Below are positions 62,984-64,000 of a stretch of 64,000 nucleotides of DNA, piece after piece. Position 1 is the first letter of the stretch, and each line of letters begins with the position of its first letter. The stretch comes from Chitiniphilus purpureus (GTDB lineage Bacteria; Pseudomonadota; Gammaproteobacteria; Burkholderiales; Chitinibacteraceae), in contig NZ_CP106753.1 in assembly GCF_025642115.1 (NCBI RefSeq), forward strand, positions 248,001 to 312,000. The letters are read 5' to 3'. The notes beneath the pieces were generated by a model. That model saw only the letters and a list, made by a program, of their open reading frames with translations, was not told where the DNA came from and did not search any database. A program made the position numbers and the translations under genes.

Positions 62984-63583
62984 ATGATCGGCCGCCTGAG
63001 CGGAACCCTGCTGGAAAAACACCCGCCGCACGTCGTGCTCGACGCCCACGGCGTGGGCTACGAGCTGGACGTGCCGATGAGCACGTTCTACGTGCTGCCC
63101 GAGCTGAACGCGCGGGTGGTCCTGTTCACCCATCTGGTGGTGCGCGAGGATGCGCAGCTGCTCTATGGCTTTGCCACGCGCGCCGAGCGCGATCTGTTCC
63201 GCGAGCTGATCAAGATCAGCGGCATCGGCGCCAAGATCGCACTGGCCATTCTGTCCGGTCTGTCCAGCGACGAGTTGGCGCTGGCGATCGCGGGCGAGGA
63301 TGTGGCGCGGCTGTCCAAGGTGCCCGGCATCGGCAAGAAGACTGCCGAGCGGCTGGTACTGGAACTCAAGGGCAGGCTGGGCGGCCTGCCCAACATGCCG
63401 CCCGACCTCGCCCCGCTGCGCCCGGTCGATGCCCCGCCCGGCGCGGGCAGCGACATCCTGCATGCGCTGCTGGCGCTGGGCTACAACGAGCGCGAGGCCG
63501 CTGCCGCGGTCAAGGCGCTGCCCGCCAGGACCGAGGTCTCGGACGGTATCCGGCTGGCGCTCAAGCGCCTGGCACGGGTGTGA
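62984..63583 (+). CDS. ruvA: Holliday junction DNA helicase subunit RuvA
   Basis: 199-residue tetrameric protein that binds Holliday junctions and loads RuvB. N-terminal OB fold ([21 protein letters not shown]), two helix-hairpin-helix motifs ([35 protein letters not shown]), and a C-terminal domain that contacts RuvB ([18 protein letters not shown]). Length normal (about 200). ruvB is elsewhere, next to tolQ. Confidence 0.97.
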   Translation: MIGRLSGTLLEKHPPHVVLDAHGVGYELDVPMSTFYVLPELNARVVLFTHLVVREDAQLLYGFATRAERDLFRELIKISGIGAKIALAILSGLSSDELALAIAGEDVARLSKVPGIGKKTAERLVLELKGRLGGLPNMPPDLAPLRPVDAPPGAGSDILHALLALGYNEREAAAAVKALPARTEVSDGIRLALKRLARV

Positions 63584-63593
63584 GGATCGGACC

Positions 63594-64000
63594 ATGGCCA
63601 ACGTCGCAGTACTGATCGATGCCGACAATGTCTCGCCCGGCTGGATGGAACAGGTGCTCAACGAAGCGGGCAAGCTTGGCACCCTGGCGCTCAAGCGCGT
63701 CTATGGCGACTTCAGCCGGCACGATCGTGCCTGGCGCGAGATCTGCGCCCGGCTCGCCATCCACCCGGTGCAGCAGTTTCCCAACACCAAGGGCAAGAAC
63801 GCTTCCGACATCGCGATGGTGATCGATGCGATGGATCTGCTGCATTCGCAGCGCTACGAGAGCTTCTGCCTGATCTCCAGCGACAGCGACTTCAGCCGCC
63901 TTGCCACGCGGCTGCGCGAGGATGGGGTGCAGGTGTGGGGCTTTGGCGAACAGAAGACGCCCGAGGCCTTCGTCAAGGCATGCAGCAAGTTCATCTATGT
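63594..64000 (+). CDS. NYN (LabA/DUF88) domain protein, cut by the window end
   Basis: First 135 residues of a protein with a PIN-like NYN nuclease domain. Acidic active-site positions: VAVLIDADNV at the N-terminus, KGKNASDIAMVIDAMDLL, and LISSDSDFSRLATRLRE. Proteins of this family act on RNA or have regulatory roles; many in proteobacteria have a C-terminal OST-HTH domain that would lie beyond the window. It starts 10 bases after ruvA. Confidence 0.88.
   Translation, partial: MANVAVLIDADNVSPGWMEQVLNEAGKLGTLALKRVYGDFSRHDRAWREICARLAIHPVQQFPNTKGKNASDIAMVIDAMDLLHSQRYESFCLISSDSDFSRLATRLREDGVQVWGFGEQKTPEAFVKACSKFIY

Overview
The window reads as a high-GC betaproteobacterial chromosome, most likely from the order Neisseriales (Chromobacteriaceae/Chitinibacteraceae-like). 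This rests on gene content and protein style: a one-cysteine DksA, a hybrid peroxiredoxin-glutaredoxin, a PilY1 with the GRDHKL-type N-terminus, a fimT-pilV-pilW-pilX-pilY1-pilE cluster, AlgZ/AlgR-type regulators and a complete tol-pal operon. Coding density is high and nearly all genes are housekeeping. I saw no CRISPR array, insertion sequence or prophage.

Layout. 1-520: AT-rich DNA with no gene I can support. 521-5507: a leftward type IV pilin locus with two tandem pilin genes, each behind a sigma-54-like -24/-12 site, followed by an AT-richer cassette (GT-C-like membrane protein with TPR-like tail, polyprenyl-phosphate-sugar-synthase-like GT2, UDP-GlcNAc 2-epimerase) that looks like a pilin or surface glycosylation module. 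5566-5641: tRNA-Thr(CGT). 6-16.5 kb: accessory metabolism and stress (BenE-like symporter, NudC, TSUP exporter, an M91/NleD-like metalloprotease with an apparent frameshift, Lpd-like oxidoreductase, peroxiredoxin-glutaredoxin, YaeQ, AraC regulator, PEBP protein, Rof). 16.5-25 kb: queC, queE, cpoB-pal-tolB-tolA-tolR-tolQ, ruvB and a PAP2 phosphatase. 25.8-34.8 kb: a TlpA/TonB-like pair, then the minor-pilin operon. 35-41 kb: hemL, CYTH, HemJ/CopD, M48 lipoprotein, rubredoxin, thiD-like kinase, an AraC-GyrI regulator with a CPT-like kinase, and an M15 peptidase. 41.5-47.3 kb: parC and parE, with two parS-like ParB-binding sites, one of them inside parC. 47.6-54.9 kb: globin-like protein, NmrA-like oxidoreductase and AraC regulator, comM, algZ-algR, DUF2721, dgkA. 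55-64 kb: ackA-pta, a lipoyl-like protein lacking the lipoylated lysine, aroG, dksA-zur, cytochrome c, TonB-like protein, ruvC, ruvA and an NYN-domain protein cut by the window end.

How they fit together. Surface biology and natural transformation recur: major pilins, their probable modification enzymes, minor pilins with PilY1, an AlgZ/AlgR pair (known in Pseudomonas to control the equivalent operon) and ComM. The parS sites suggest proximity to the replication origin. The most unusual items are the pilin-glycosylation cassette, the frameshifted M91 effector-like gene, the parS inside parC, and two proteins in the acetate region (57 kb) that keep a fold but appear to have lost catalytic or modification residues.
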